In this document: positions 26,851 to 34,434 of the stretch, piece after piece | Layout of the letters: each line of letters starts with the position of its first letter | How positions within the stretch are numbered: position 1 is the first letter of the stretch | Assembly: GCA_905202485.1 (NCBI GenBank) | Contig: CAJKRY010000001.1 | Location: forward strand, 1-64,000 | Direction of reading: 5' to 3' | Length of the DNA stretch: 64,000 nucleotides | DNA from: an uncultured Methanomassiliicoccus sp. | GTDB lineage: Archaea > Thermoplasmatota > Thermoplasmata > Methanomassiliicoccales > Methanomassiliicoccaceae | Made by a program: the position numbers and the translations under genes | Notes under the pieces: generated by a model | Told to the model about the DNA's origin: nothing | Database searches by the model: none | The model's input: only the letters and a program-made list of their open reading frames with translations

Positions 26851-26871
26851 AGAAGAGCTTACTGCTCTTCT
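26851..26871 (-). terminator. Hairpin overlapping the FKBP stop codon
   Basis: AGAAGAGC at 26851-26858 and GCTCTTCT at 26864-26871 form a perfect 8-bp stem with a 5-nt loop that contains part of the stop codon. On the minus strand a T-rich run follows, then the tRNA-Arg gene 24 nt later. It likely ends the FKBP message. Confidence 0.55.
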
Positions 26872-27629
26872 GGGGGTATTTCTTCAGGAGCGATCTCTTC
26901 AGGAGCACGCTCTTCTTCTTTTGGCTCATCTTCCTTAGGAGCGTTTTTGACGTATTCCTCAACGAACCTTACTGTCTTGTCACCGAGTGCTTCTCTGAGA
27001 TCTGCAATTACACGGTATTTAGCCATGCTCCAGTTGGAGTCGTATTTACAGACGTCGGGGAGAGTGATCTCAATGACTTTGTCACTGATTGAAATTGAAA
27101 ATCCTTCAGAGGTTCCGTAATCCATCTTTAAGATGCCTTCGATCTTCTCATCGTCGTTCTGAGCTTTGGAAACCACTGTGAAAACATATTTGAGGTTCTT
27201 GCCTGCAAGAGGGCTGTTGTAGTCAACACGGACACGTCCGGCGGTAACGGCTGTAACGATACCAGTGCGGTTACGGGACTGGAATTCCATTCCAACGTAA
27301 GGCTGTACATCCTGTTTTGCAAAGTCTCTTATGGAGATTGTCTCAACAAGCCTGGAGTCTCTTGCACCAGCTCCCTTTTCAAAAGGAACTGTTAATTCAT
27401 ATTCCTTGTTTAATTCAGCTCCTTCAATGGCTTCTTCCAATCCGGGGAAGATTCTGCCGCTTCCTACAAGGTAGGAGATAGGAGCGTATGTTGCTTTTTC
27501 ATCGTAGATGCCGTTGTCCTGAGCAACCTGTTCGCTGGTTGTATCAAAAAGAGTGTTTGACTCTTCGATATAGCCGCTGAAATCAAGACTAATGACATCC
27601 CCTTTAACGATTTTATTATCCTCAGACAT
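26859..27629 (-). CDS. FKBP-type peptidyl-prolyl cis-trans isomerase (SlyD-like, long archaeal type)
   Basis: 256 residues. The FKBP core begins VKGDVISLDFSGYIEE and contains YLVGSGRIFPGLEEAIEGA (active-site region) with an inserted IF/chaperone-like domain (about 85-150, VGMEFQSRNRTGIVTAV, VDYNSPLAGKNLKYVF). A C-terminal extension of about 90 residues ends in an acidic, repetitive tail (PEEIAPEEIPPEE). It acts as a folding catalyst and chaperone in the cytosol. A GGTGAT ribosome-binding site lies 6 nt before the ATG. Confidence 0.9.
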   Translation of the reverse strand: MSEDNKIVKGDVISLDFSGYIEESNTLFDTTSEQVAQDNGIYDEKATYAPISYLVGSGRIFPGLEEAIEGAELNKEYELTVPFEKGAGARDSRLVETISIRDFAKQDVQPYVGMEFQSRNRTGIVTAVTAGRVRVDYNSPLAGKNLKYVFTVVSKAQNDDEKIEGILKMDYGTSEGFSISISDKVIEITLPDVCKYDSNWSMAKYRVIADLREALGDKTVRFVEEYVKNAPKEDEPKEEERAPEEIAPEEIPPEEQ

Positions 27630-27835
27630 GAAATATCACCATGAAATATCCAATTATATGGAACTCTGATACTGCGTGATTGATCCTTGGTTTTTAAACT
27701 TTACGGCATTTCATCATACATTAATATATGCTCATTCAACTGGATGTACTTCTTAAAACAGCGCATATTGTATAAAAGCAGGTGCAATCAATGGTAAGTA
27801 ATAAATGGGAGATGTGTTTTCATCCTCTCTACAAC

Positions 27836-27912
27836 GCCACCTTGGCTTAGCCCGGTATAGCGGCTGACTTGTAATCAGCAGGTCCTGAGTTCGAATCTCA
27901 GAGGTGGCTCCA
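27836..27912 (+). tRNA. tRNA-Thr (anticodon TGT)
   Basis: A 77-nt cloverleaf: acceptor GCCACCT/AGGTGGC, anticodon stem GCTGA/TCAGC with loop CTTGTAA (anticodon TGT, reads ACA), T-arm CTGAGTTCGAATCTCAG, discriminator T and encoded CCA at 27910-27912. A TATA-like TTGTATAAAA lies about 60 nt upstream. Confidence 0.93.
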
Positions 27913-28240
27913 TTTTAAATTTTAAATATTGATTATTCACAGCGTTTTATGGATCTTTTTCAAAACAGCAGTTTTCATGAGTTCTACAACACTGATGTGT
28001 TTTTCTGCAGTCAAATGTGGTAGAAATCTACATTACAATGTGTTAATTTCCAACATTTGATTACAGTTTTTCACACATGAGTGATGTGAATAGTATTTGA
28101 TAGACATGATGAGAAGGTTATTGGAAAAATTTACCGACGATCAGTTACTACCTTTCCCCACCAGCAGATTTTAATGCTTATACACTTAGCAGTCCATACA
28201 GCGGAATTCCTTCTACATCTGTAGTTTCTAATATACATCA
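27913..28240. other. Intergenic region, no feature seen
   Basis: 328 bp between tRNA-Thr and the QueG-like gene. AT-rich, with no convincing ORF, RNA gene or long hairpin. Confidence 0.45.
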
Positions 28241-28966
28241 TTACCGATCCATAGTTGCAGCGTCATCATTAAATTTTAGATACCTCTGTGTATAGGGGCA
28301 TATCTCAATACATTTTCCACAAAGAGTGACACGTTGCCCGAAACCCTGTTCAGAACGGTTTTGAGCCGTAATCCTGCACTGTTGATAATCAAAGAGTTCA
28401 TCACGAGACAAAGACTGGTTCCACTCTTTTCCATAAACTGCACCAGCTGGGCAAGCATTAACACAAGCCGTGCAATTACCACACATTGATTTGTTGATGG
28501 GCTCAGATATCTCCAATGGTGCGTTGGTGAGAATAGATGATAAACGTATCATAGAACCATATTGTTTTGTAACAAGAAGTGCGCACTTACCAACCCAGCC
28601 AACTCCGGCACGTGTTGCTACTGTTTTGTGAGGAAGAGTTGTGCAGCATTCGTCTCCATATTCTCCAACCTGTGCCATGGTCTGTGCTACTGCTTGATAA
28701 CCATGACTTTGCAATAAGTCTGCTCCTACAGATACCAGAATATCCAGCTGTTCATTTAAAGAATCATACCAGTTTTTATATGACTGCGTCGGCAGCTCAG
28801 AAATTCCTTGAATAATTTTTTTCGGATATTTCACTGCAACACTTACCCCAATCGGAAGGCTGTACCGCACATCCTCTGACAATTTCTCTAAACTACCTAT
28901 GCCAACTAGATCTGCACCTTTTGATATCAACGTCTCCTTCAATTCCTTTGTCAAGTCCGCTCCCAT
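28241..28966 (-). CDS. QueG-like [4Fe-4S] double-cluster protein
   Basis: 241 residues. The N-terminal DUF1730-type domain (GADLVGIGSLEKL, VSVAVKYP) precedes KTVATRAGVGWVGKCALLVT, the cobalamin-binding-like region of the epoxyqueuosine-reductase family. Two Fe-S motifs follow (CGNCTACVNACP and CGKCIEICPYTQRY). True QueG makes queuosine and is longer; short archaeal and clostridial relatives are of unknown function, so a general corrinoid/Fe-S redox role is all that is safe. It follows ogt by 14 nt and has GAGGG before its ATG. A broken relative lies at 29706-30517. Confidence 0.8.
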   Translation of the reverse strand: MGADLTKELKETLISKGADLVGIGSLEKLSEDVRYSLPIGVSVAVKYPKKIIQGISELPTQSYKNWYDSLNEQLDILVSVGADLLQSHGYQAVAQTMAQVGEYGDECCTTLPHKTVATRAGVGWVGKCALLVTKQYGSMIRLSSILTNAPLEISEPINKSMCGNCTACVNACPAGAVYGKEWNQSLSRDELFDYQQCRITAQNRSEQGFGQRVTLCGKCIEICPYTQRYLKFNDDAATMDR

Positions 28967-28980
28967 TTCATTCCCTCAAA

Positions 28981-29520
28981 TTAAAGTGCAGCCCCCTTGG
29001 CTGGGACAAACAACTTTTCTATATTGATTCCTTCTAATGTAAGAAGCTGGATCTTTTTTTCTATCCCGCCTGAATAACCTGTTAAACTGCCATTGGAACC
29101 TACAACACGATGGCATGGTATGATTATTGAGATTGGATTGTGTCCCACAGCCCCTCCTACTGCCTGGCTAGACATGTTTTTCACACCAGTTCGTTCGATC
29201 AACTGCTCGGCTATGTTACGGTATGTGGTGACCTCCCCATAGGGAATCTCAATAAGAATTTTCCAAACTTCCTGACGGAACTTGCTGCCCATAGGCGCCA
29301 GAGGAAGTTTTGAGATTCGTGGTCTTTTGCCTGAGAAATAATCATCTAACCAATTTTTACCTGCAATCAAAATATCATGATCCGGGCTTTCAATGAAGTT
29401 GCACAATGTGCCGCCAAAATACTTCTGACCTTCCATCCACAGCCCTACAAGATTATCGTCATCGCACACCAGAGTGATTTTTCCTACCGGTGAGTCATAT
29501 TTCAGTGAATAGTATGTCAT
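28981..29520 (-). CDS. ogt: Methylated-DNA--protein-cysteine methyltransferase
   Basis: 179 residues, suicide repair protein that removes O6-alkyl groups from guanine. The acceptor cysteine lies in IIPCHRVVGSNGSLTGYSGG; the helix-turn-helix recognition region with RQEVWKILIEIPYGEVTTYRNIA precedes it. There is no Ada-type regulatory domain. First gene of a two-gene unit with the QueG-like protein. Confidence 0.94.
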   Translation of the reverse strand: MTYYSLKYDSPVGKITLVCDDDNLVGLWMEGQKYFGGTLCNFIESPDHDILIAGKNWLDDYFSGKRPRISKLPLAPMGSKFRQEVWKILIEIPYGEVTTYRNIAEQLIERTGVKNMSSQAVGGAVGHNPISIIIPCHRVVGSNGSLTGYSGGIEKKIQLLTLEGINIEKLFVPAKGAAL

Positions 29521-29705
29521 GATTAAATTTCATCCGCTACACTATTTGATTTCCATATCATCGGCTTATCAATATTTAATCGATATGATATCCATGAGCA
29601 CTCTGTCTCATCAACTCACATAATTTTTTGAATATGGTGGTGAGTATATTCAGATTTTGAAAAATTTCTTTACGAATTAGATTAGTTTTATATGATGGGA
29701 TGCTG

Positions 29706-30517
29706 TAAATTTCATACTGGATAGAGTATGGGGAGAAAACAGCATAAAGGAAGAACTGCGCAAAAAATCTAAAGAACTAGGATTCCAGCTTTTTGGTGTT
29801 TCAGATATTGTGAAAATAGAAAATATGCCGTTCCCTGATGACCGGGGTCTGCAGAAACCGTCTGAAGTCATGCCATCGGCCAAGTCATTGATCATTATAG
29901 GCATGGTCGTATGGGAATGAGGGTATGAATGCTGCAGTACCAACAGCAGTCAGCGGAGACTTCAGTGGTGGCGGCACTGAATATTATAACCTTTACTATC
30001 AGATCGTAGAGAATAAAAGGCGGTATTTCTGCAAATGGCTGATTGATGAAAAGAAAGTAGATGCAATTCCATCTACAACCATACACGCTAAAGCTGCAGC
30101 ATCTATTGCCGGTCTCGGCTTCATAGGGCACAATACTCAGGTCATTACACCTGAATACGGCCCTCAAGTCTGCTGGATTGCAGTTCTTACAGGTTTAGAA
30201 TTAGAACCGGACGAACCATTTATACGCGATCTGTGTGCCGAGCAGCCCTTATGCAAAAACGGCTCGCTGTGCGTAAATGTCTGCCCCTACCAGGCAATAT
30301 TCCCGGACTCTCACAGGGCGTGGAGCCTGGAAAGAAGGTTGTCTATGACAAATGTGTCGTGGCACACGAGTTTGATCCTAAACTTGACAAGACCTGGGAA
30401 GAGCATCTACGCCGTGTTTCCGACAGGGGGTTTGCAGAGTGCACCTTGTGTAATCTAGTATGCCAATACGGCAAACCTGTAGCAAAAGATATTATTCCCA
30501 AAAAACGCGGATACTGA
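29706..30517 (+). pseudogene. Second QueG-like gene, broken by two compensating frameshifts
   Basis: Three consecutive segments belong to one QueG-like protein. Segment 1 (to 29917, frame ending MVVWE-stop) contains ELRKKSKELGFQLFGVSDI. Segment 2 (from 29925: MNAAVPTA..., AAASIAGLGFIGHNTQVI, CKNGSLCVNVCPYQAI) is shifted by one extra base near GGG at 29913-29915. Segment 3 (from about 30302: PGLSQGVEPGKKVVYDKC, CTLCNLVCQYGKP) returns to the first frame after a one-base loss near 30300. No ATG starts segment 1 in frame. Either a decayed gene or clustered sequencing errors. Confidence 0.8.
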
Positions 30518-30632
30518 AACTACTTTGAAAGGAGGGTTCAGGCAAAGAGTGTATATCTACATCCCATATTAATTAAGAATTTAATGATCTTCGTCCGTCT
30601 CAGTTATATAATACGAAACAATCTTTCTGCTG

Positions 30633-31604
30633 ATGTCTTTCAGATACGACAAATTGGAAAATTCAATTGTCACCGTAATCAAAGATAATGTCAAAGGCAA
30701 AGATATCGGCGTGGCATTCTCCGGCGGACTTGATTCAGGATTAGTTTCGGCTGTCGCCAAAGAATATGCGGATTCAGTTACGCTTTACACCTGCGGGTCT
30801 GACAATTCATATGATGTTATCGCGGCCAAGGACCTTTCCGAAAAGCTCGGGCTTCCCTGGATTCAGGTAAAGATATCAAAAGAAAACATTGAAGATCTCA
30901 TTAAAGAGATGATTCTTGCCACCGGGACAACGGATCCTTTTACAATTTCATATGAACTCCAGTTGTTCTGCGTCTGCAGGGCATCTAAAGAAGACTGCAT
31001 CGTAACAGGCCAGGGAGCTGATGAGTATTTTATGGGATGCGCTAAATTCATCGATCAGTCTGATGAAGATTATGAAATCTTGAAAAATGCTGCGGTGGAA
31101 AGGCTCCTGGATGTTTCTATACCCTGCGAGAAGAAAATTGCAAGCCATTTCAATAAAGATCTTGTCTATGTATACACCAACCAGACAGTAGTCTCTGAGA
31201 TCTGGAATGTTGATCCTGAGGAGTTGAAACCAAAGGACATGGACTCCAGAAAATCGGTGCTCAAAGAGATTGCTGTTGATCTCGGATACCCATTCCTTGC
31301 AGAAAAGAAGAAGAAATCATCACAGTACGGTTCTGGAACTACGGACTTAGTGCGTGCTTTGGCTAGAAAAAATGGAATGAAGTATAATGAGTACATCGAA
31401 TCACTCTGCGAAGAGGTTCTGTGCGGATTGGAATCAAGAAGAAAGACTGCTGCAGTCTATGCCCGCGTCGACCCAATTGTCAAAGCAGAGGCAGAAAGAA
31501 TACTGCAGCTGCAGGGATCGTCACCATCTGAAGCTGTAGAAAAATTATATCTGAAAATCATAGCAGAGAATAGCTTGAAGATATCAGAAGATACCCAGCC
31601 GTAA
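30633..31604 (+). CDS. Asparagine-synthase-type PP-loop ATPase with a RelB/DinJ-like C-terminal domain
   Basis: 323 residues. The first 240 or so form an asparagine-synthetase-type ATP-pyrophosphatase: FSGGLDSGLVSAVAKEY near residue 29, ELQLFCVCRAS, and VTGQGADEYFMGC near 127. There is no glutamine-amidotransferase domain. The last 50 residues (about 270-315) read like a ribbon-helix-helix antitoxin of the RelB/DinJ group: YARVDPIVKAEAERIL, then QGSSPSEAVEKLYLKII. The segment matches DinJ in order (strand ARxD, helix KxxA, turn GxSxSE, helix). Substrate and any toxin partner are unknown; no RelE/YafQ gene is next to it. Confidence 0.78.
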   Translation: MSFRYDKLENSIVTVIKDNVKGKDIGVAFSGGLDSGLVSAVAKEYADSVTLYTCGSDNSYDVIAAKDLSEKLGLPWIQVKISKENIEDLIKEMILATGTTDPFTISYELQLFCVCRASKEDCIVTGQGADEYFMGCAKFIDQSDEDYEILKNAAVERLLDVSIPCEKKIASHFNKDLVYVYTNQTVVSEIWNVDPEELKPKDMDSRKSVLKEIAVDLGYPFLAEKKKKSSQYGSGTTDLVRALARKNGMKYNEYIESLCEEVLCGLESRRKTAAVYARVDPIVKAEAERILQLQGSSPSEAVEKLYLKIIAENSLKISEDTQP

Positions 31605-31665
31605 TTGACTCTTCTACGGAAGTGCAAGTTTAAGGAGTGAAGTTACAAAATTCAGGTGTGTTACA

Positions 31666-31830
31666 TGTTATCTGAAGAAAGGATTATTAAAAAAAGAATT
31701 TGCACCGTTTGATGAGATTCAGGACAACTATCCAAAATATGTACTGTCTTTAGATAAGTTAGACATGTCACGCAATGGAATTCGCCACCTTAATGTGATA
31801 GAAGGTTTCCTGCTATCTGATGAGTTTTAA
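31666..31830 (+). pseudogene. C-terminal remnant of a DUF4143-type AAA ATPase
   Basis: An open frame encodes CYLKKGLLKKEFAPFDEIQ, DNYPKYVLSLDKLDMSRNGI and RHLNVIEGFLL before a TAA at 31828-31830. This is the characteristic C-terminus of the AAA_14/DUF4143 ATPases. No N-terminal part with Walker motifs is present upstream. The next gene encodes a complete, divergent ATPase of the same superfamily. Confidence 0.65.
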
Positions 31831-31902
31831 ACCGGTAAGTTCTCCAGTGAAAGTACCGGTAAGTTCTCCAGTGAAAGTACCGGTAAGTTCTCCAGTGAAA
31901 GT
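31831..31902 (+). repeat. Three perfect tandem copies of a 24-bp unit
   Basis: Units at 31831-31854, 31855-31878 and 31879-31902 are identical and begin with the palindromic hexamer ACCGGT. The array lies exactly between the remnant's stop codon and the start region of the downstream ATPase. Since 24 is a multiple of 3, it is in frame with an extended reading of that ORF, where it would encode a PVSSPVKV repeat. Confidence 0.92.
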
Positions 31903-31936
31903 ATATACCAGATGTACTATTAGAGTATGGGTTTGC

Positions 31937-33202
31937 ATGAGCGATTATCTGCCGCGTCTTATCGATAATTTACTGAAAGATGAGTTGAGACTTTTCGGAG
32001 CTACAGTCATAATAGGTCCAAAATGGTGTGGAAAAACAACAACAGCTAAACAGTTGGCAAAAAGTGTAATTTCTCTGCAAGATAAGAAGCAGTATAACAG
32101 ATACAGGAACATAGCAAATTTAGACCCTTCATTACTACTGAAAGGAGAGAATCCTGTATTGATTGATGAATGGCAGATGATTCCTGAGATCTGGGATTCA
32201 ATCAGATACAATATAGATGAACGCAATGAATACAATCTTTTCATCCTTACTGGCTCGAATACCATAGGAGTTGATTTAATCGGTCATTCTGGAGCAGGAA
32301 GAATTTCCAGAATATACATGAGAACTATGAGTCTGTATGAATCTAACCAGTCTACGGGGGAAATCAGTTTAGAATCATTGTTTAACGGCAATGAAAAGAT
32401 ATCGGGGATGTCTGAATTAGAAATGGAAGACGTAGCAAGAATTCTGGTCAGAGGCGGGTGGCCAGCTACAATAAATCTGAATGACGCAGATGCTCACAAG
32501 GTTATTGCTGCATATTGTACAACAATCACTGAAACTGAGATTAAAACCATTGATGGAAAGAATCGTGACAGTCATAAAACAAGAGCTATCCTCAGATCAA
32601 TTTCAAGAAATTCTGCAACACAGGCGACTGTATCAACAATCCATGAAGATGTCACATCCCAAGAAAACATCAGCATGAACATTAAGACGTTGTATGATTA
32701 TATAGATGCTTTAAAACGCATATGCATAATAGAAGACCTGCCGGCATGGAGCCCAAAACTGCGGTCCAAAACAGCAGTACGTTCATCAGACACCAGACAT
32801 CTGGCAGATCCTGCTATAGCAGCATACTTCTTAGATGCAAGTGCTGAAGACCTCCTATACGACCCGAATACATTCGGATTGCTGTTCGAATCTATGGCAA
32901 TACGAGATCTGCGCGTATATGCTCAGATACTCAATGGTAATGTGTATCATTACCGGGACGAAGACGGCCTGGAAGTTGATGCTATTGTTCACATCTGGGG
33001 AGGAAAGTGGGGAGCCATTGAAATAAAGCTTAATGATTCATGGGCAGACGAAGCAGCTGATAATCTTTTGAAACTGAAGAATAAGATTGATTCAAAGCAT
33101 ATGAACAGTCCTTCATTTTTAGCAGTGGTGACGGCTACTGGAAGTGCTTATACCAGAAAAGACGGAGTGCATGTCATTCCAATTACATGCCTTAAAAACT
33201 GA
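31937..33202 (+). CDS. AAA_14/DUF4143-family ATPase
   Basis: 421 residues. Walker A GPKWCGKTTTAKQLA near residue 35 and Walker B NPVLIDEWQMIPEIWD near 80, followed by sensor-like FILTGSN. The C-terminal DUF4143 domain includes LRSKTAVRSSDTRHLADPAIAAYFL and a restriction-endonuclease-like fold signature (EVDAIVHIWGGKWGAIEIKL). These P-loop proteins are frequent in accessory regions; their role is not known. Start ATG 31937 (MSDYLPRLIDNLL) fits the family; the open frame extends back to 31820 through the tandem repeats. Confidence 0.85.
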   Translation: MSDYLPRLIDNLLKDELRLFGATVIIGPKWCGKTTTAKQLAKSVISLQDKKQYNRYRNIANLDPSLLLKGENPVLIDEWQMIPEIWDSIRYNIDERNEYNLFILTGSNTIGVDLIGHSGAGRISRIYMRTMSLYESNQSTGEISLESLFNGNEKISGMSELEMEDVARILVRGGWPATINLNDADAHKVIAAYCTTITETEIKTIDGKNRDSHKTRAILRSISRNSATQATVSTIHEDVTSQENISMNIKTLYDYIDALKRICIIEDLPAWSPKLRSKTAVRSSDTRHLADPAIAAYFLDASAEDLLYDPNTFGLLFESMAIRDLRVYAQILNGNVYHYRDEDGLEVDAIVHIWGGKWGAIEIKLNDSWADEAADNLLKLKNKIDSKHMNSPSFLAVVTATGSAYTRKDGVHVIPITCLKN

Positions 33203-33256
33203 AGAAATTTGGTTTAGAATAACTGACTAGCATACTGATTATTTAGTAATTAATCT

Positions 33257-33604
33257 TCATAACCAAACAGTATCACTTTCTTCATAATCTATTTTTAAAA
33301 CTAAAAATCCAAAGTCAGTTTTTATCTCCGGTATGCCGTGTACATCTCCCGGCTCACAAACAATAATATCTCCTTGTGAGATTGTAATTTCTGAATTATT
33401 GATGATCATATACCCTGAAGCCAAAGCATAGAAGATCTCAGTCTGCTTCTTATGATAATGGTCAGGCATTGACGAACCTTTGGAAAACCTGACTTCCTGA
33501 ATAAAATCCACTTCTGCAGGAAGAGCACTGGAGACTGGTAGCCTCTTTTTTCTGTAGCCTCTGCCTTCTATCCATGCAGATTCGTCACATTTGAAATGTT
33601 TCAT
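33257..33604 (-). CDS. Cupin-domain protein
   Basis: 115 residues forming a single cupin barrel: PDHYHKKQTEIFYALASG carries the metal-binding histidines and glutamate of motif 1, and GDIIVCEPGDVHGI that of motif 2. Small-molecule or sensor function unspecified. Start at ATG 33604, which overlaps the upstream ACT gene's TGA by four bases (ATGA), so the two are translationally coupled. Confidence 0.8.
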   Translation of the reverse strand: MKHFKCDESAWIEGRGYRKKRLPVSSALPAEVDFIQEVRFSKGSSMPDHYHKKQTEIFYALASGYMIINNSEITISQGDIIVCEPGDVHGIPEIKTDFGFLVLKIDYEESDTVWL

Positions 33605-34284
33605 GCCGCACCAGATATCCTTTCGGCAGATTCTATGCATTTTGATAGAATCGAATATGCATTGATCATATCTGACTCGTCAATGATGAATATTGTATCG
33701 GTGAATACACTTACAGACTCAATCACATTTATTCCGCCGTCTGCCAGATTGTTTGCTAAGTATGCAAACACACCGCTTACATCGCTGATACGCTCGGGAG
33801 AGCGTACTGATATCTCTACAAGGTTTGTGCGCGTCTTCACAACGTTTTCATTCCGTATAGCGCTGATTACCTCATTCATCAGATTTTCATCACAGATGAC
33901 TGTGATGGCCTGCTGACCTTGAATGATCTGCATAGCGGATTTTTCATTCAAAAGTTTTGAGAAAACAGTCTCCAGACATTGAAGTACATTCCAGTCATTT
34001 TTAGCTGTGATTATAGAAATCTTTGTCTTGAGAACAAGCCTTGAATTACTGAGAACTTTCAGGATGCTTCCTTCGTAGTCATGATTGTTCAGTTTCATAG
34101 CATACCGTCTGCATGCGATCATAACTGCTTCTTCATTATTGACAGCAAGATCTTTCATTATCTGCCGTGCCAAAGATGAATAGTTTATCAAATCTTTAGA
34201 CATGCAATCCTTGATGCTAGGATGCGCATCGATGTATTCGCGGGTGCGTTCCGCGATGCTTTCCTTACTAGTCTCTTTTTTCAA
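33601..34284 (-). CDS. ACT-domain regulatory protein
   Basis: 227 residues. A helical N-terminal region (YIDAHPSIKDCMSKDLINYSSLARQIMKDL) is followed by two ACT-like modules (about 75-145 and 150-220): SRLVLKTKISIITAK, VITVICDENLM-like sequence, LVEISVRSPERISDVSGVFAYLANNLADGGINVIES. This is the aspartate-kinase-type ACT layout without a kinase domain. It is likely an amino-acid-binding regulator; ligand unknown. It shares an overlapping start with the cupin gene. Confidence 0.75.
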   Translation of the reverse strand: MKKETSKESIAERTREYIDAHPSIKDCMSKDLINYSSLARQIMKDLAVNNEEAVMIACRRYAMKLNNHDYEGSILKVLSNSRLVLKTKISIITAKNDWNVLQCLETVFSKLLNEKSAMQIIQGQQAITVICDENLMNEVISAIRNENVVKTRTNLVEISVRSPERISDVSGVFAYLANNLADGGINVIESVSVFTDTIFIIDESDMINAYSILSKCIESAERISGAA

Positions 34285-34399
34285 GTGAAAGTCGAATCTC
34301 AGACATATTTTTAATACTTTTGTAAGGGTGGGCCTGTTTTATCGAGAACTTTTGTAAATTCACAAGATTCAAACGTTAAAGACAGCGCCTGCTGAGAAT

Positions 34400-34427
34400 T
34401 AAAATAAAAATAGGCGCGGTTAGCGCC
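34400..34427 (-). terminator. Intrinsic-type terminator of the repeat surface protein
   Basis: GGCGC at 34413-34417 and GCGCC at 34423-34427 form a GC stem with a 5-nt loop. On the minus strand it lies 8 nt after the stop codon and is followed by TATTTTTATTTT. Confidence 0.6.
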
Positions 34428-34434
34428 CGTTCGT

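Noticed and set aside
31831..31902. CRISPR array
   Set aside because: The three units are directly adjacent with no spacers.
31820..31936. N-terminal extension of the DUF4143 ATPase through the tandem repeats
   Set aside because: The family start is at 31937 and the PVSSPVKV repeats do not fit the fold; still listed as a possibility in the repeat entry.
30633..33202. A complete toxin-antitoxin module around the DinJ-like domain
   Set aside because: No RelE/YafQ-type toxin ORF is found on either side; only the domain similarity is reported.
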